Source: Lachnospiraceae bacterium AC3007
GTDB lineage: Bacteria; Bacillota; Clostridia; Lachnospirales; Lachnospiraceae
Assembly: GCA_000621405.1 (NCBI GenBank)
Contig: JHYK01000013.1
Span: 1 to 64,000, forward strand
Direction: 5' to 3'
Length of the DNA stretch: 64,000 nt
The position numbers and the translations under genes were made by a program. Below the pieces are notes generated by a model, which was not told the origin of the DNA, made no database searches, and worked only from the letters and a program-made list of their open reading frames with translations. Each line of letters starts with the position of its first letter. Position 1 is the first letter of the stretch. Below are positions 52,116-62,525 of the stretch, one piece after another.

Positions 52116-54041
52116 TTGATACTCGACAGAATACATAAGGCAAACGACATAAAGAAGATATCAAGAGGCGAGCTGAAAAGGCTTTCCGCCGAGATAAGGG
52201 AATTCCTTATTGAAAAGGTCAGCAAAAACGGCGGACATCTGGGATCCAATCTCGGTGTCGTGGAGCTTACGATAGCCCTTCACAGACAGCTGGATCTGCC
52301 CAAGGACAAGATAGTCTTTGACGTGGGCCATCAGGCTTATATCCATAAGCTTCTTACGGGAAGACGTGACGGCTTTGATACGCTGAGACAGTTTGGCGGG
52401 ATGAGCGGCTTCCCGAAGAGACATGAAAGCGACTGTGATGCCTTTGATACAGGCCATTCGAGCACATCCATATCTGTAGGACTGGGCCTTGTCAAGGCGC
52501 GTGACCTTAAGAATGAGAACTATACGGTCGTATCCGTGATAGGTGACGGTGCGCTTACCGGCGGCCTTGCATACGAAGGACTGAACAACGCCGCAAAGCT
52601 CAAGAGCAATTTCATCATCATCCTTAACGATAACGACATGTCCATATCCGAGAATGTAGGCGGAATGTCAAAGTATCTTGAAGGAATAAGGACTGCGATC
52701 GGTTACCAGAACTTCAAGAGCGGTCTTGAGGAATTTCTCTTAAAGAGTATGCCAAGACGCGGAGAGAAGGTCGTGGACAGCTTAAAGAGGGTCAAGAGCT
52801 CCATGAAGCAGCTCGTGGTCCCCGGGATGCTGTTTGAAGATATGGGGATCACATATCTGGGTCCCTATGACGGACACGATATCACGACGATGGAGAAGGC
52901 CATAAAGGAAGCCAAGAACATCAAGCATACGGTCATCATCCATGTGTGCACCGAAAAGGGCAAGGGATATGCTCCTGCAGAGAGGCATCCGGCCAGATTC
53001 CACGGCACGGGACCCTTTGACATCGAGACAGGACTTCCGAAGAAGCATTCGGGAGTGGCAAGTTATACGGATGTATTCTCCACAGTCATGATCAAGCTGG
53101 CTGCAAGGAATGACAAGGTCGTCGCCATTACGGCAGCAATGCCTGACGGCACCGGACTTAAGAGATACAGGAACATATATCCCGAAAGGTTCGCCGATGT
53201 GGGAATAGCCGAAGGACATGCGGTGACATTTGCGGCAGGACTTGCGGCAGGCGGCATGAGGCCTATCGTTGCCATCTATTCATCATTCCTGCAGAGAGCT
53301 TATGATGAGATACTGCATGATGTATGCATCGGCAATCTTCCGGTTGTATTTGCCGTGGACAGAGCAGGTATCGTCGGCGCAGACGGAGAGACGCATCAGG
53401 GAGTCTTCGATCTTTCTTTTCTTTCCTCGATGCCCAACATGACAGTCATGGCTCCGAAGAATAAGTGGGAGCTTTCCGACATGATGAAATTCGCCGTGAG
53501 TCAGGACGGGCCAGTGGCAGTCAGGTATCCGAGGGCCACGGCATACTGCGGTCTTGAGGAATTCCGCGAGGAGATAGAGCTCGGAAAAAGCGAAGTGATA
53601 TACGAGGAAGGCGGGATAGCCCTCCTTGCAGTGGGCGCAATGATGGAGATCGCCGAGAGCGTGAGAGACATCCTGAAGGAGAAGGGATATTCCTGCACGC
53701 TCGTGAATGCCAGATTTGTAAAGCCGATAGACGAGGATCTGATCCTCAGGCTGTCGGAGAGTCACAGGCTCTTGGTTACCATCGAGGAGAATGTCCTGTC
53801 CGGCGGATACGGAGAGCATGTCACGGAATTTACAGCGCTTTCCGGTCTGAAGCCCGGCATACTGAACATCGCCATCCCCGACGAATTCGTGCCTCACGGT
53901 GATATAGCGACACTTCGCGAAAAACTGGGCATGGATCCTGAGAGTATTGCGGGGAGGGTGATCGGAGCTTTGCAGGCGATGGATACGAATGAGCCCGGGA
54001 CAGATATATCCGGAACAGATCCCGTCAAGACGGAGGATTAG
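52116..54041 (+). CDS. dxs: 1-deoxy-D-xylulose-5-phosphate synthase
   Basis: A 641-residue thiamine-diphosphate enzyme, first step of the MEP pathway (pyruvate + glyceraldehyde-3-phosphate). Seen: GGHLGSNLGVVELTIALH, FDVGHQAYIHKLLTGR, TGHSSTSISVGLG, the ThDP motif GDGALTGGLAYEGLNNA...LNDNDMSI, and the C-terminal DRAGIVGADGETHQG. The start codon is TTG at 52116. A short low-complexity C-terminal tail (DTNEPGTDISGTD) is extra. The stop is immediately followed by the tlyA ATG. Confidence 0.97.
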   Translation: MILDRIHKANDIKKISRGELKRLSAEIREFLIEKVSKNGGHLGSNLGVVELTIALHRQLDLPKDKIVFDVGHQAYIHKLLTGRRDGFDTLRQFGGMSGFPKRHESDCDAFDTGHSSTSISVGLGLVKARDLKNENYTVVSVIGDGALTGGLAYEGLNNAAKLKSNFIIILNDNDMSISENVGGMSKYLEGIRTAIGYQNFKSGLEEFLLKSMPRRGEKVVDSLKRVKSSMKQLVVPGMLFEDMGITYLGPYDGHDITTMEKAIKEAKNIKHTVIIHVCTEKGKGYAPAERHPARFHGTGPFDIETGLPKKHSGVASYTDVFSTVMIKLAARNDKVVAITAAMPDGTGLKRYRNIYPERFADVGIAEGHAVTFAAGLAAGGMRPIVAIYSSFLQRAYDEILHDVCIGNLPVVFAVDRAGIVGADGETHQGVFDLSFLSSMPNMTVMAPKNKWELSDMMKFAVSQDGPVAVRYPRATAYCGLEEFREEIELGKSEVIYEEGGIALLAVGAMMEIAESVRDILKEKGYSCTLVNARFVKPIDEDLILRLSESHRLLVTIEENVLSGGYGEHVTEFTALSGLKPGILNIAIPDEFVPHGDIATLREKLGMDPESIAGRVIGALQAMDTNEPGTDISGTDPVKTED

Positions 54042-54854
54042 ATGGCCGGTAAGATGCGGCTCGATCTGCTGCTCGTAGAAAAAGGGATCGCTCCTTCAAG
54101 AGAAAAAGCAAGATCCATGATCATGGAAGGCAATGTGTATGTGGACGGCGCAAGGGAAGACAAGCCCGGCAGCAGCTTTCCCGATTCATCCGACATAGAG
54201 TACAGGGGCAGCAGGCTTCGCTATGTAAGCCGCGGAGGACTGAAACTTGAAAAGGCGATAGAGGAATTCGGTCTGGATCTTGAAGGGCTTACCTGCATGG
54301 ATATAGGGGCGTCCACAGGCGGTTTTACCGACTGCATGCTGCAAAACGGTGCTGCAAGAGTGTACTCCATCGATGTGGGATACGGCCAGCTTGCCTGGAG
54401 TCTCAGGAATGACGAACGCGTAGTCTCGATGGAAAAGACAAATTTCAGATATCTGACGCCCGATGACATCCCGGATACTCCGGACTTTGCATCGGTCGAT
54501 GTATCTTTTATCTCTCTTTCAAAGATCCTGCCGCCGGCTTCGGATATCCTTGGCGAAAAAGGGACCATGGTATGTCTTATCAAGCCGCAGTTTGAAGCAG
54601 GCCGTGACCTTGTCGGCAAGAAGGGTGTAGTACGGGATCCTTCGATACATGAAGATGTGATAAGATCCTGTATGGGATATGCGGCAGAGAGCGGATTTGC
54701 CGTTGCGGGTCTTTCTTATTCTCCCATAAAGGGACCGGAAGGGAATATAGAATACCTTATGTATCTTAAAAGGGCAGCAAAAGGCGAAGAAGGAAATATG
54801 GACCCGCTTGTAAAAGAGATCGTGACGAGAGCGCACGGGGAGCTGGATAAATGA
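54042..54854 (+). CDS. TlyA-family rRNA 2'-O-methyltransferase
   Basis: A 270-residue protein with an N-terminal S4 RNA-binding domain (RLDLLLVEKGIAPSREKARSMIMEGNVYVDG) and a FtsJ-type methyltransferase with SAM loop DIGASTGGFTDCMLQNGA and VSFISLSKI. Relatives methylate 16S/23S rRNA and can confer capreomycin susceptibility. It begins with the base after the dxs stop and overlaps nadK by 4 bp. Confidence 0.95.
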   Translation: MAGKMRLDLLLVEKGIAPSREKARSMIMEGNVYVDGAREDKPGSSFPDSSDIEYRGSRLRYVSRGGLKLEKAIEEFGLDLEGLTCMDIGASTGGFTDCMLQNGAARVYSIDVGYGQLAWSLRNDERVVSMEKTNFRYLTPDDIPDTPDFASVDVSFISLSKILPPASDILGEKGTMVCLIKPQFEAGRDLVGKKGVVRDPSIHEDVIRSCMGYAAESGFAVAGLSYSPIKGPEGNIEYLMYLKRAAKGEEGNMDPLVKEIVTRAHGELDK

Positions 54855-55693
54855 AGAATTTTTATCTTATCGTCAATCCGACGAGAAATGAAGGCAGCGA
54901 AGCAGCGAAGGAAATCGAGACCTTTCTTAAGAGCAAAGGATGCAGCGTCTGCACTCATGTGACCTTAGAGAGCGATAACGACGACAGATATACCGATGCC
55001 AATGAGATACCGAAGGATACGGAATGCATTCTTGTGCTCGGAGGAGACGGCACTATCATACAGGCTGCCAGCGATCTGAAGGATGTGTCCCTCCCTGTCT
55101 TCGGTATCAATACAGGCAGACTCGGATATCTCACTGATGTCGAAAAGGAAGGTGCGATCCCGGCTCTTGAGTCGCTGATAAGAGATGATTATTCCGTCGA
55201 TGAGCGGATGATGATCACCGGAAGGGTAGAGTCCGGAGAGAAGGTTTTATTTACCGAAAGCGCGCTGAACGACATAGTGGTACATCGTAAGGGCGATATG
55301 AGGATCGTCGAGTATGATGTATATGTAAATAAAAAATTCTTGAAAACTTACAGGGCAGATGGTATCATTGTCTGCACACCGACAGGTTCTACAGCGTATT
55401 CGCTGTCTGCCGGGGGTCCCATAGTGGAGCCCGGATCGAAGCTTTTCATTATCACCCCTATCTGTCCTCATACATTGAACAGCAGATCAGTAGTGCTTTC
55501 AGCAGAAGATGAGATCTATATCGAGACAAAGGTTTCAGGCATAGCCGTGTCGTTTGACGGACGGAGGACACAGGATGTTCCCGGGCATGGCGGAGTCCGT
55601 ATAGTGAAGTCCGACAGGGTGACGCAGATCGCAAGAGTCGGTGACGACAGTTTCTTAAATGTTTTACACAACAAGTTCAAGGATATAGTCTGA
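54851..55693 (+). CDS. nadK: NAD kinase
   Basis: A 280-residue NAD(+) kinase making NADP. Seen: LVLGGDGTIIQAASDL (GGDG motif with catalytic Asp), FGINTGRLGYLTDV, the NE-type LNDIVVHR, and TPTGSTAYSLSAGGPIVEP. It overlaps tlyA by 4 bp and lies 54 bp before recN. In many Firmicutes argR lies between these two; it is absent here. Confidence 0.97.
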   Translation: MKNFYLIVNPTRNEGSEAAKEIETFLKSKGCSVCTHVTLESDNDDRYTDANEIPKDTECILVLGGDGTIIQAASDLKDVSLPVFGINTGRLGYLTDVEKEGAIPALESLIRDDYSVDERMMITGRVESGEKVLFTESALNDIVVHRKGDMRIVEYDVYVNKKFLKTYRADGIIVCTPTGSTAYSLSAGGPIVEPGSKLFIITPICPHTLNSRSVVLSAEDEIYIETKVSGIAVSFDGRRTQDVPGHGGVRIVKSDRVTQIARVGDDSFLNVLHNKFKDIV

Positions 55694-55747
55694 AAGAGTC
55701 CGGGGAGTACAGACCGGACCGGACGATATCATCCAGGGTGGTGAAGT

Positions 55748-57439
55748 ATGCTCATTAGCGAAAAAGTCAGAAATCTCGCTCTTATCAGAGAGGCCGAGAC
55801 TGAATTCGGTGAAGGACTGAATATCTTAACAGGTGAGACGGGCGCGGGCAAATCCCTCGTCATTGGCTCTGTGGAGCTTGCTCTCGGAGGAAAAGCCAAA
55901 AGCGGGATCATACGTCAGGGAGAGGATGAAGCGACGGTGGAGCTTGTATTTTCCCTGTCAGATGATGAGGAAAGAGAGAAGATTCGCACGCTCGATATCG
56001 AGGTCGAAGATGACGACCTTGTGATCATGAGTCGCAAGATAAAGGACGGGAGGAGCATAGCCCGTATCAACGGCGAGAGCGTGAATGCTTCCCTTATGAA
56101 AAAGGCGGCATCAGTGCTCATAGATATCCACGGGCAGCGGGATCAGATGGGACTTCTTGCAAAGAAGAACCTCTGCGCGATACTTGACAGATATGCGGGG
56201 GATGCCGTAAAGGAGCCGCTGTCAGATGTAAAGGACAGCCATGCAAGACTTCGTGATATAGAGGATGAGCTTAGTTCCGACATATCGGATCCTGATGAAT
56301 TAAGGAGAAGACAGGATCTATTAAGCTTTGAGATATCGGAGATAGAGGACGCAGGACTTGCAGACGGCGAGGATGAGAAGGTAGAAGAGAGATATTCTCT
56401 CATGAAGAATGCAAGAAAGATGACTGAGAGTCTCTCGGAAGCGCTGTCGGCTCTGTCCGGATCGCAGGAAGGAAATGCTTCCGATTACGTCGGGAGAGCA
56501 TCCGCAGTGCTTTCCGGTATGAGCGATATCAGTGAAAAGACAGACTCCATAATAGGCAGGGTATCGGAGATAGAAGCGCTTATCGGAGATATCTCAGTGG
56601 AGATCGGGGATGCCTTAAGGGATATGGATTTTTCTGAAGAGGAGTTTGCCGAGTGCGAGGCGCGGCTCGATCTTATCAACCATCTGAAGTCCAAGTACGG
56701 AAGGACCATAGAAGAGATATACGCTTCTCTTGATAAGAAAAGCGAAGAACTGAAAAAGATAGAGGATCATGACGGATATACAGCCGGGCTGAAGAAGAGA
56801 TACGAAGAGGAGAAGGAAAAGCTGAAAGATGCAAGCCGGATCCTTTCCGGGATAAGAAAAAAAGCGGCCAAGAAGCTTGAGAAAAACATGAAGGAGGCCA
56901 TGGAAGATCTTAATTTCGAAAATATCGGATTTGAGATCAGGGTGGAGAGCGATGAGGAAAATCTTACATCCAATGGCTTTGATACGGTATCCTTCATGAT
57001 CTCGCTCAATAAAGGCGAGGAACTCATGCCGCTCGAGGATGTCGCATCAGGGGGAGAGCTCTCGAGGATCATGCTCGCCCTCAAGACAGTGCTCGCAGAT
57101 ACCGATGACATACCGACGCTCATATTTGATGAGATAGATACAGGCATATCCGGAAGGACAGCGGAAAAGGTGGCAGAAAAGCTGTCGGTGCTCTCCCGCA
57201 GGAGACAGGTCATCGCGATCACGCATCTGCCACAGATAGCAGCCATGGCTGATCATCATTTCGTGATAGAGAAGACATCGGATGATCAGTCCACCGAGAC
57301 CGGCGTGCGTGAGCTTAAAGGAGATGAGCCCGTGGAGGAACTGTCCCGTCTTCTTTCAGGATCCGAGGTCACGGAGGCTGTAAGACAGAACGCAAAGGAG
57401 ATGCTCTCATTTGCCGAAAGCTTCAAGGCGTCTCTTTGA
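55748..57439 (+). CDS. recN: DNA repair protein RecN
   Basis: A 563-residue SMC-like ATPase for double-strand-break repair. Walker A is LTGETGAGKSLV near residue 30, DIHGQRDQMGLL follows, a long coiled coil spans about 150-390, the signature is ASGGELSRIMLALK, and Walker B is TLIFDEIDTGISG. Length is normal. It is the last gene of the operon; the glgA promoter overlaps its stop codon. Confidence 0.97.
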   Translation: MLISEKVRNLALIREAETEFGEGLNILTGETGAGKSLVIGSVELALGGKAKSGIIRQGEDEATVELVFSLSDDEEREKIRTLDIEVEDDDLVIMSRKIKDGRSIARINGESVNASLMKKAASVLIDIHGQRDQMGLLAKKNLCAILDRYAGDAVKEPLSDVKDSHARLRDIEDELSSDISDPDELRRRQDLLSFEISEIEDAGLADGEDEKVEERYSLMKNARKMTESLSEALSALSGSQEGNASDYVGRASAVLSGMSDISEKTDSIIGRVSEIEALIGDISVEIGDALRDMDFSEEEFAECEARLDLINHLKSKYGRTIEEIYASLDKKSEELKKIEDHDGYTAGLKKRYEEEKEKLKDASRILSGIRKKAAKKLEKNMKEAMEDLNFENIGFEIRVESDEENLTSNGFDTVSFMISLNKGEELMPLEDVASGGELSRIMLALKTVLADTDDIPTLIFDEIDTGISGRTAEKVAEKLSVLSRRRQVIAITHLPQIAAMADHHFVIEKTSDDQSTETGVRELKGDEPVEELSRLLSGSEVTEAVRQNAKEMLSFAESFKASL

Positions 57440-57464
57440 CCATGTACGCAGGGTATTGTAAAAT
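57436..57464 (+). promoter_or_regulatory. Promoter of glgA
   Basis: TTGACC (57436-57441, overlapping the recN stop), 17-bp spacer, TAAAAT (57459-57464). Confidence 0.75.
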
Positions 57465-57536
57465 AAAACAGTATGTACGGGGCGGGCAGGAGCCTGCTTC
57501 GGACGAAGGAGAGTATCAGAAAAAGGAGATCTGTCC

Positions 57537-58979
57537 ATGAAGAATATTCTGTTTGTTGCATCAGAAGGAGTGCCCTTTATCAAGACCGGAGGACTGGCAG
57601 ATGTAGTAGGTTCGCTTCCTCAGTGCATAGACAAAAAATACTTTGATGTCAGGGTCATGATGCCGAAGTACATGTGCATGTACCAGGACAAGAAGGACAT
57701 GATGAGATATCTCACTCATTTCTACATGGATTACAACGGCAAGAGTGAGTATGTCGGAGTTCTTGAGGCAGATTATGAAGGCGTCAAATACTACTTCATA
57801 GATAATGAGTTTTATTTCAACGGTGACAAGCCCTACGGTGATATCATCTATGATCTGGAGAAGTTTATCTTCTTCGATAAGGCAGCGCTCTCCGCGCTTC
57901 CTCTAATAGGCTTCAAGCCGGATATCGTGCACTGCCACGACTGGCAGACAGGCCTCATCCCTGTATATCTTAAGGATTCCTTCAGAGGCGGTGAATTCTT
58001 CAGGGATATCAAGTCGATAATGACTATCCATAATCTTAAGTTCCAGGGGACATACGATATAAAGACGATAAAAGGACTGTCCGGACTTCCCGATTATTAT
58101 TTTGCGCCTGATAAGCTCGAGGCATATAAGGATGCCAGCATGCTTAAAGGCGGCCTGGTCTTCGCTGATGCCATCACCACGGTATCGGATACATATGCCG
58201 AGGAGATCAAGACTCCTTTCTATGGAGAGAAGCTTGACGGGCTTTTAAGATCCCGCACGAATGACCTCAGGGGAATAGTCAACGGTATTGATTACACAGT
58301 ATTTAATCCCGAGAAGGACAAATTCATAGTCAAGAATTATGACAAGAAAAACTTCCGCAAGGAGAAGGTGAAGAATAAGACAGCACTTCAGCAGGAGCTC
58401 GATCTTGAGGTCAATGAGAAGACAATGATGATAGGTATAGTCAGCCGTCTGACCGATCAGAAGGGCTTTGATCTCATCGCCTACGTGATGGAAGAGCTCT
58501 GCCACGATAATGTGCAGGTGGTGGTGCTCGGGACCGGAGATGACAAGTACGAGAATATGTTCAGGTACTTTGACTGGAAGTACGGCAGCAAGGTGTCTGC
58601 TAATATATATTACTCCGAGGAACTCTCGCACAAGATATATGCGGCGTCCGATGCATTTCTTATGCCGAGTCTCTTTGAGCCCTGCGGCCTGTCCCAGCTC
58701 ATGGCGCTCCGTTACGGCACGGTGCCCATAGTCAGGGAGACCGGCGGACTGAAGGATACGGTGCAGCCCTACAATGAATATGAGGGCAGCGGCACGGGCT
58801 TTTCATTCACGAACTACAACGCACACGAGATGCTCGGAGCCATCAGATATGCGGAGCGCATCTATTACGACCGCAAGAGAGAGTGGAATAAGATCATCGA
58901 CCGGGCGATGGCAGCGGACTTCTCCTGGAAGGTATCGGCGGACAAGTATACCGAGATGTACGACTGGCTGATAGGGTAG
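57537..58979 (+). CDS. glgA: Glycogen synthase (ADP-glucose type)
   Basis: A 480-residue GT5 enzyme elongating alpha-1,4-glucan from ADP-glucose. Seen: N-terminal ADP-glucose loop KTGGLADVVGSLP, HCHDWQTGLIP, MTIHNLKFQG, NGIDYTVFNPEKD, and the C-terminal VSRLTDQKGFDL and EPCGLSQLMALRYGTVPIVRETGGLKDTV. Length is normal. Other glycogen genes (glgC, glgB, glgP) are not in the window. A strong AAGGAG site precedes the ATG. Confidence 0.97.
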   Translation: MKNILFVASEGVPFIKTGGLADVVGSLPQCIDKKYFDVRVMMPKYMCMYQDKKDMMRYLTHFYMDYNGKSEYVGVLEADYEGVKYYFIDNEFYFNGDKPYGDIIYDLEKFIFFDKAALSALPLIGFKPDIVHCHDWQTGLIPVYLKDSFRGGEFFRDIKSIMTIHNLKFQGTYDIKTIKGLSGLPDYYFAPDKLEAYKDASMLKGGLVFADAITTVSDTYAEEIKTPFYGEKLDGLLRSRTNDLRGIVNGIDYTVFNPEKDKFIVKNYDKKNFRKEKVKNKTALQQELDLEVNEKTMMIGIVSRLTDQKGFDLIAYVMEELCHDNVQVVVLGTGDDKYENMFRYFDWKYGSKVSANIYYSEELSHKIYAASDAFLMPSLFEPCGLSQLMALRYGTVPIVRETGGLKDTVQPYNEYEGSGTGFSFTNYNAHEMLGAIRYAERIYYDRKREWNKIIDRAMAADFSWKVSADKYTEMYDWLIG

Positions 58980-59001
58980 GCTGGGAGCCGCACAGACTCT
59001 T

Positions 59002-60444
59002 TTATTTATCCTGTCTTATACTCAATGCGCTTCCTTTGACCATTTTACTGTCATATACACCGCTGTCCGCGAGTTTATACAGGTCTTCAAAGGAGCGCTT
59101 ATCGCCTTCTTTGAAGAACGCAGCACCGGCGCTGACACAGATGTCGCTTCCGTCCAGTTCCGGAACATTCATAACGGAGATCTCCTTGAAGACGCGGTCC
59201 ATTACAGCCCTGGCTTTTTCTTCATCATTTAGATCCATAACATATGCGGCGTACTCATCGCCGCCCAGACGGAAGATGATATCATCATCCCGGAAGGTAA
59301 GCTTTAACACATCCGCGATCCCGCGGAGCACCTTATCACCGACATTATGGCCATAGTCATCGTTGGTATTCTTAAACTTGTCTACATCCAGGATGCAGAG
59401 CATTCCGTTTTTGCCGTTTGCCATTGCGTCGATCACTTTTCGCTCTCCGCTCCCGCGGTTGAGGATACCTGTCATGATATCGGTGCTGGCAAGGATCTCA
59501 AGATTCTGCCGCTCCTTTGCCGATGCCACTACGTCGTCAACGTTCTTAAAACCGGCCAGTATATCGCTGTTGCTGATATTGGCATTGATGGGAATATACG
59601 TAAACTGATAATAATGTACCTCCCCATTATCCATAACACGGTAACTGGAAACATACTCGGGATTATCCTTGAGCTTTTTGCTTATCGTTTCCAAAGATAT
59701 GGCATCATACATCCACTCCTGATCCTCGGAATACACACGATCCTTCACGTACTGTTTGTAGAGCACATCGTAGGGATATATCTTTTCGCCTGCACCCTCC
59801 ATACCTTTTGTAACATAGCCGTCCAGCTTCAGGATCACTACACCTCCCGTCTGGAGATTGATCTTGAAGATATTGTAGTAATCGCGGCTTAAGGTCTCCA
59901 CGATATCCAGCTGTTCTCTCAGATAGCGCTTATCGGCGATATGCTTACGGATCGATCTGTCAATATCCCGGAAAGCCAGAATAAAATTCTCCGTCTCTCC
60001 CGGTTGTCCTGCCAGCGCGAAAGCCATCTGATGATAGGACATATTTCCGTCATCAGCCAGACGCATATAATCAAGCGTAAAGAGCTCTCCGTCTTTGATA
60101 CGCGAGAATACGACATCCAGTTTCACATCCCTCTGGATGCTCTCTATACTGTTGACTACGCACCGGTCTACGTATTCCTCGATAAAACGGTCGTAATTGT
60201 CAAATCTGAATCCAAGTTCCACAGCATAACGATTAGTATTTTCTCCGGTTGAACGGTAGAGATACATCTTCTTCGTGTTGGCGTTAATGACCCAGATCGT
60301 ATGATATTCTTTTCCTATCCCTGTAATGATACCCGTCAGACGTCGTATGCGCGCATTAAAATCATTTACCAGACTGCGCTGATCTTCGGGATAGTCTGAG
60401 GGGTCGATCAATTCATTTTCCTTTATGACTAAATCTGATTGCAT
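59002..60444 (-). CDS. GGDEF diguanylate cyclase with two N-terminal PAS-like regions
   Basis: A 480-residue soluble protein. Two PAS-like regions span about 30-165 and 175-305. The GGDEF domain spans about 315-475, with the motif GGDEY at 394-398 and helix LDVDKFKNTNDDYGHNVGD. RDDD at 385-388, five residues before the motif, fits the RxxD inhibitory site, so product feedback is likely; it is the only one of the window's cyclases with this site. Tyr for Phe at the fifth motif position is tolerated in several active enzymes. It is convergent with glgA and has a GCAGGAGAAG ribosome site. Confidence 0.9.
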   Translation of the reverse strand: MQSDLVIKENELIDPSDYPEDQRSLVNDFNARIRRLTGIITGIGKEYHTIWVINANTKKMYLYRSTGENTNRYAVELGFRFDNYDRFIEEYVDRCVVNSIESIQRDVKLDVVFSRIKDGELFTLDYMRLADDGNMSYHQMAFALAGQPGETENFILAFRDIDRSIRKHIADKRYLREQLDIVETLSRDYYNIFKINLQTGGVVILKLDGYVTKGMEGAGEKIYPYDVLYKQYVKDRVYSEDQEWMYDAISLETISKKLKDNPEYVSSYRVMDNGEVHYYQFTYIPINANISNSDILAGFKNVDDVVASAKERQNLEILASTDIMTGILNRGSGERKVIDAMANGKNGMLCILDVDKFKNTNDDYGHNVGDKVLRGIADVLKLTFRDDDIIFRLGGDEYAAYVMDLNDEEKARAVMDRVFKEISVMNVPELDGSDICVSAGAAFFKEGDKRSFEDLYKLADSGVYDSKMVKGSALSIRQDK

Positions 60445-60561
60445 ATTCTTCTCCTGCGAGCATAATCTGACTTATATGGATCGTCAGTATTCATTAAATT
60501 TTACATTACTTTCGCCAAAGCTACAATCCCCAGAATCATAAGATCATCGATGTGCATCTGA

Positions 60562-60591
60562 TTGACCTCAAAGATGGTATTCCTGTATCAT
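60562..60591 (+). promoter_or_regulatory. Predicted promoter of rqcH
   Basis: TTGACC (60562-60567), 18-bp spacer, TATCAT (60586-60591), about 65 bp before the start. Confidence 0.5.
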
Positions 60592-60656
60592 AAAGTACTC
60601 AATTTAATGTCGGTATGATCAGCATATGGATCAGGCGGCAGAAGCGAGGAGTATAC

Positions 60657-62435
60657 ATGGCTTTTGACGGAGTTACTGTCTGCGCCGCAGCACATGAGCT
60701 GCGGGAACATCTGACAGACGGATACATATCAAAGATATCGGAGCCCAGGCAGGGTAAGCTTTTGATGACGCTCAAGACCAGAGAGCGCGGCATGAAGAAG
60801 CTTCTGATCTCTGCTTCCGGGGGCCTTCCTTTTATCTGCTTTACAGAAAGGAGCATGAATGCCCCGATGGTCGCTCCTGCCTTCACGATGCTTTTGAGGA
60901 AGCATCTTCAGGGCGGCAGGATACTGTCCGTGGAGCAGCCCTCACTTGAGAGGGTCATCATCTTTCATATAGAGCACCGGGATGAGCTCGGTGACCTTGT
61001 AAAGAAGAAACTCATCATCGAATTCATGGGAAAATACAGCAATATCATATTTACGGATGACAATGATGTCATCATCGAGTCCTTGCGGCGCGTACCGCCG
61101 TCCATGAGTTCTGTGCGAACAGTTCTTCCCGGAGAGAGCTACTTCATACCTGTTACCCAAGACAAGGCTGATCCTTTGACAGAAAGGGGCTTTGACTACT
61201 TCAGGAATCATATACTCGGAAGGCCCATGAACGTGATCAAAGCTCTCTACGGCACATATACGGGCTTTTCTCCCGTGATGGCTTCCGAACTTGCATTCAG
61301 GGCTGATATAGACGGCAATGACAGCGCTTCTTCTCTTTCCGAGACAGACATTAAAAATCTCTATGATGCTTTTATCAGGCTTACGGATGATCTAATAAAA
61401 GGGACATTTGCTCCTGAGATCGTATATGACGGGAATCAGCGGCCCGTGGAATTTGCGGCAGTGCCCCTGACTATGTACGGCGACATGAAAAGGGAGAGCG
61501 TGCCGTCGATATCCGAAGTCATAGAGCGGTTTTATTCAGAAAGGGATGCTGCCGATCATATGCGGCAGCGCTCATATGATCTGAGAAAACTGGTCTCAAA
61601 CGCCATTGAGAGGACGGCAAAAAAATATGACATACAGCTCGGGCAGGTAAAGGATACCGATAAGATGGATAAGTACAGGGTATACGCCGAGCTCATCAAT
61701 ACATACGGGTACGATGTCCCTGAGGGGAGTGATCATTTTGATACCGTGAACTTCTATGACGGTAAGGATATCCGTGTGCCGCTGGATCCTTCTATATCCG
61801 TGCATGAGAACGCAAACAAATACTTTTCCAGATTCGAGAAGCTTAAAAGGACCAGAAAGGCCTCAATGGAGCAGGCCGAAGAGAGCAGGGCGCAGCTTGA
61901 GCATCTCAAGAGTATAGAGGCTTCCTTTGACACTGCGGAGAGTGAAGAGGATCTGATGCAGATAGCGGAGGAGTTGAGACGGACAGGGTATCTTAAGAAG
62001 GATGCTGCCTCTTCGAAGAAGAACAGATCAGGAAATAAAAGCCTTCCCATGCATTTTGTCACTTCGGACGGGTATGATGTATACGTAGGCAGAAACAACA
62101 TCCAGAATGACGAACTGACCTTTAAGATGGGCCACGGCAACGACTGGTGGTTTCATTCAAAGACTTATCCGGGATCCCATGTACTGCTTGTCGTCGGGAA
62201 GGGCGATCCCATGGCAGTGCCGGATAAAAGCTTTAACGAGGCAGGCTCTCTTGCCGCATGCTTCAGCACGGGACGCGGACAGGGCAAGGTCGATATCGAC
62301 TACACTCTGATCAAAAATGTAAAGAAACCTGCCGGAGCCGTACCCGGTTATGTGATCTATCACACTAATTATTCCATGGTGGCTTCTTCAGACATAAGCG
62401 GGATAAGAAAGGCGGATGAAGCAGACCGGAAGTAA
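60657..62435 (+). CDS. rqcH: Rqc2/NFACT-family protein RqcH (ribosome-associated quality control)
   Basis: A 592-residue NFACT protein that tags nascent chains on stalled 50S subunits with alanine (family knowledge). Seen: NFACT-N start MAFDGVTVCAAAHELREHL, FMGKYSNIIFTD, SSVRTVLPGESY, a helical coiled-coil middle (about 275-440), and the NFACT-R domain SDGYDVYVGRNNIQNDELTFKMGHGNDWWFHSKTYPGSHVLL. The start at 60657 matches the family N-terminus and has AGGAG 6 bp upstream. Older annotations call it a fibronectin-binding protein. Confidence 0.95.
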   Translation: MAFDGVTVCAAAHELREHLTDGYISKISEPRQGKLLMTLKTRERGMKKLLISASGGLPFICFTERSMNAPMVAPAFTMLLRKHLQGGRILSVEQPSLERVIIFHIEHRDELGDLVKKKLIIEFMGKYSNIIFTDDNDVIIESLRRVPPSMSSVRTVLPGESYFIPVTQDKADPLTERGFDYFRNHILGRPMNVIKALYGTYTGFSPVMASELAFRADIDGNDSASSLSETDIKNLYDAFIRLTDDLIKGTFAPEIVYDGNQRPVEFAAVPLTMYGDMKRESVPSISEVIERFYSERDAADHMRQRSYDLRKLVSNAIERTAKKYDIQLGQVKDTDKMDKYRVYAELINTYGYDVPEGSDHFDTVNFYDGKDIRVPLDPSISVHENANKYFSRFEKLKRTRKASMEQAEESRAQLEHLKSIEASFDTAESEEDLMQIAEELRRTGYLKKDAASSKKNRSGNKSLPMHFVTSDGYDVYVGRNNIQNDELTFKMGHGNDWWFHSKTYPGSHVLLVVGKGDPMAVPDKSFNEAGSLAACFSTGRGQGKVDIDYTLIKNVKKPAGAVPGYVIYHTNYSMVASSDISGIRKADEADRK

Positions 62436-62525
62436 AGATGTACTTTATATATTCTCTGATTTGAGGTATCATATTATGCTAGGGCGGAAGCAATGCTCCG
62501 CAGAATTCAACGGAGGGATTTTCAG

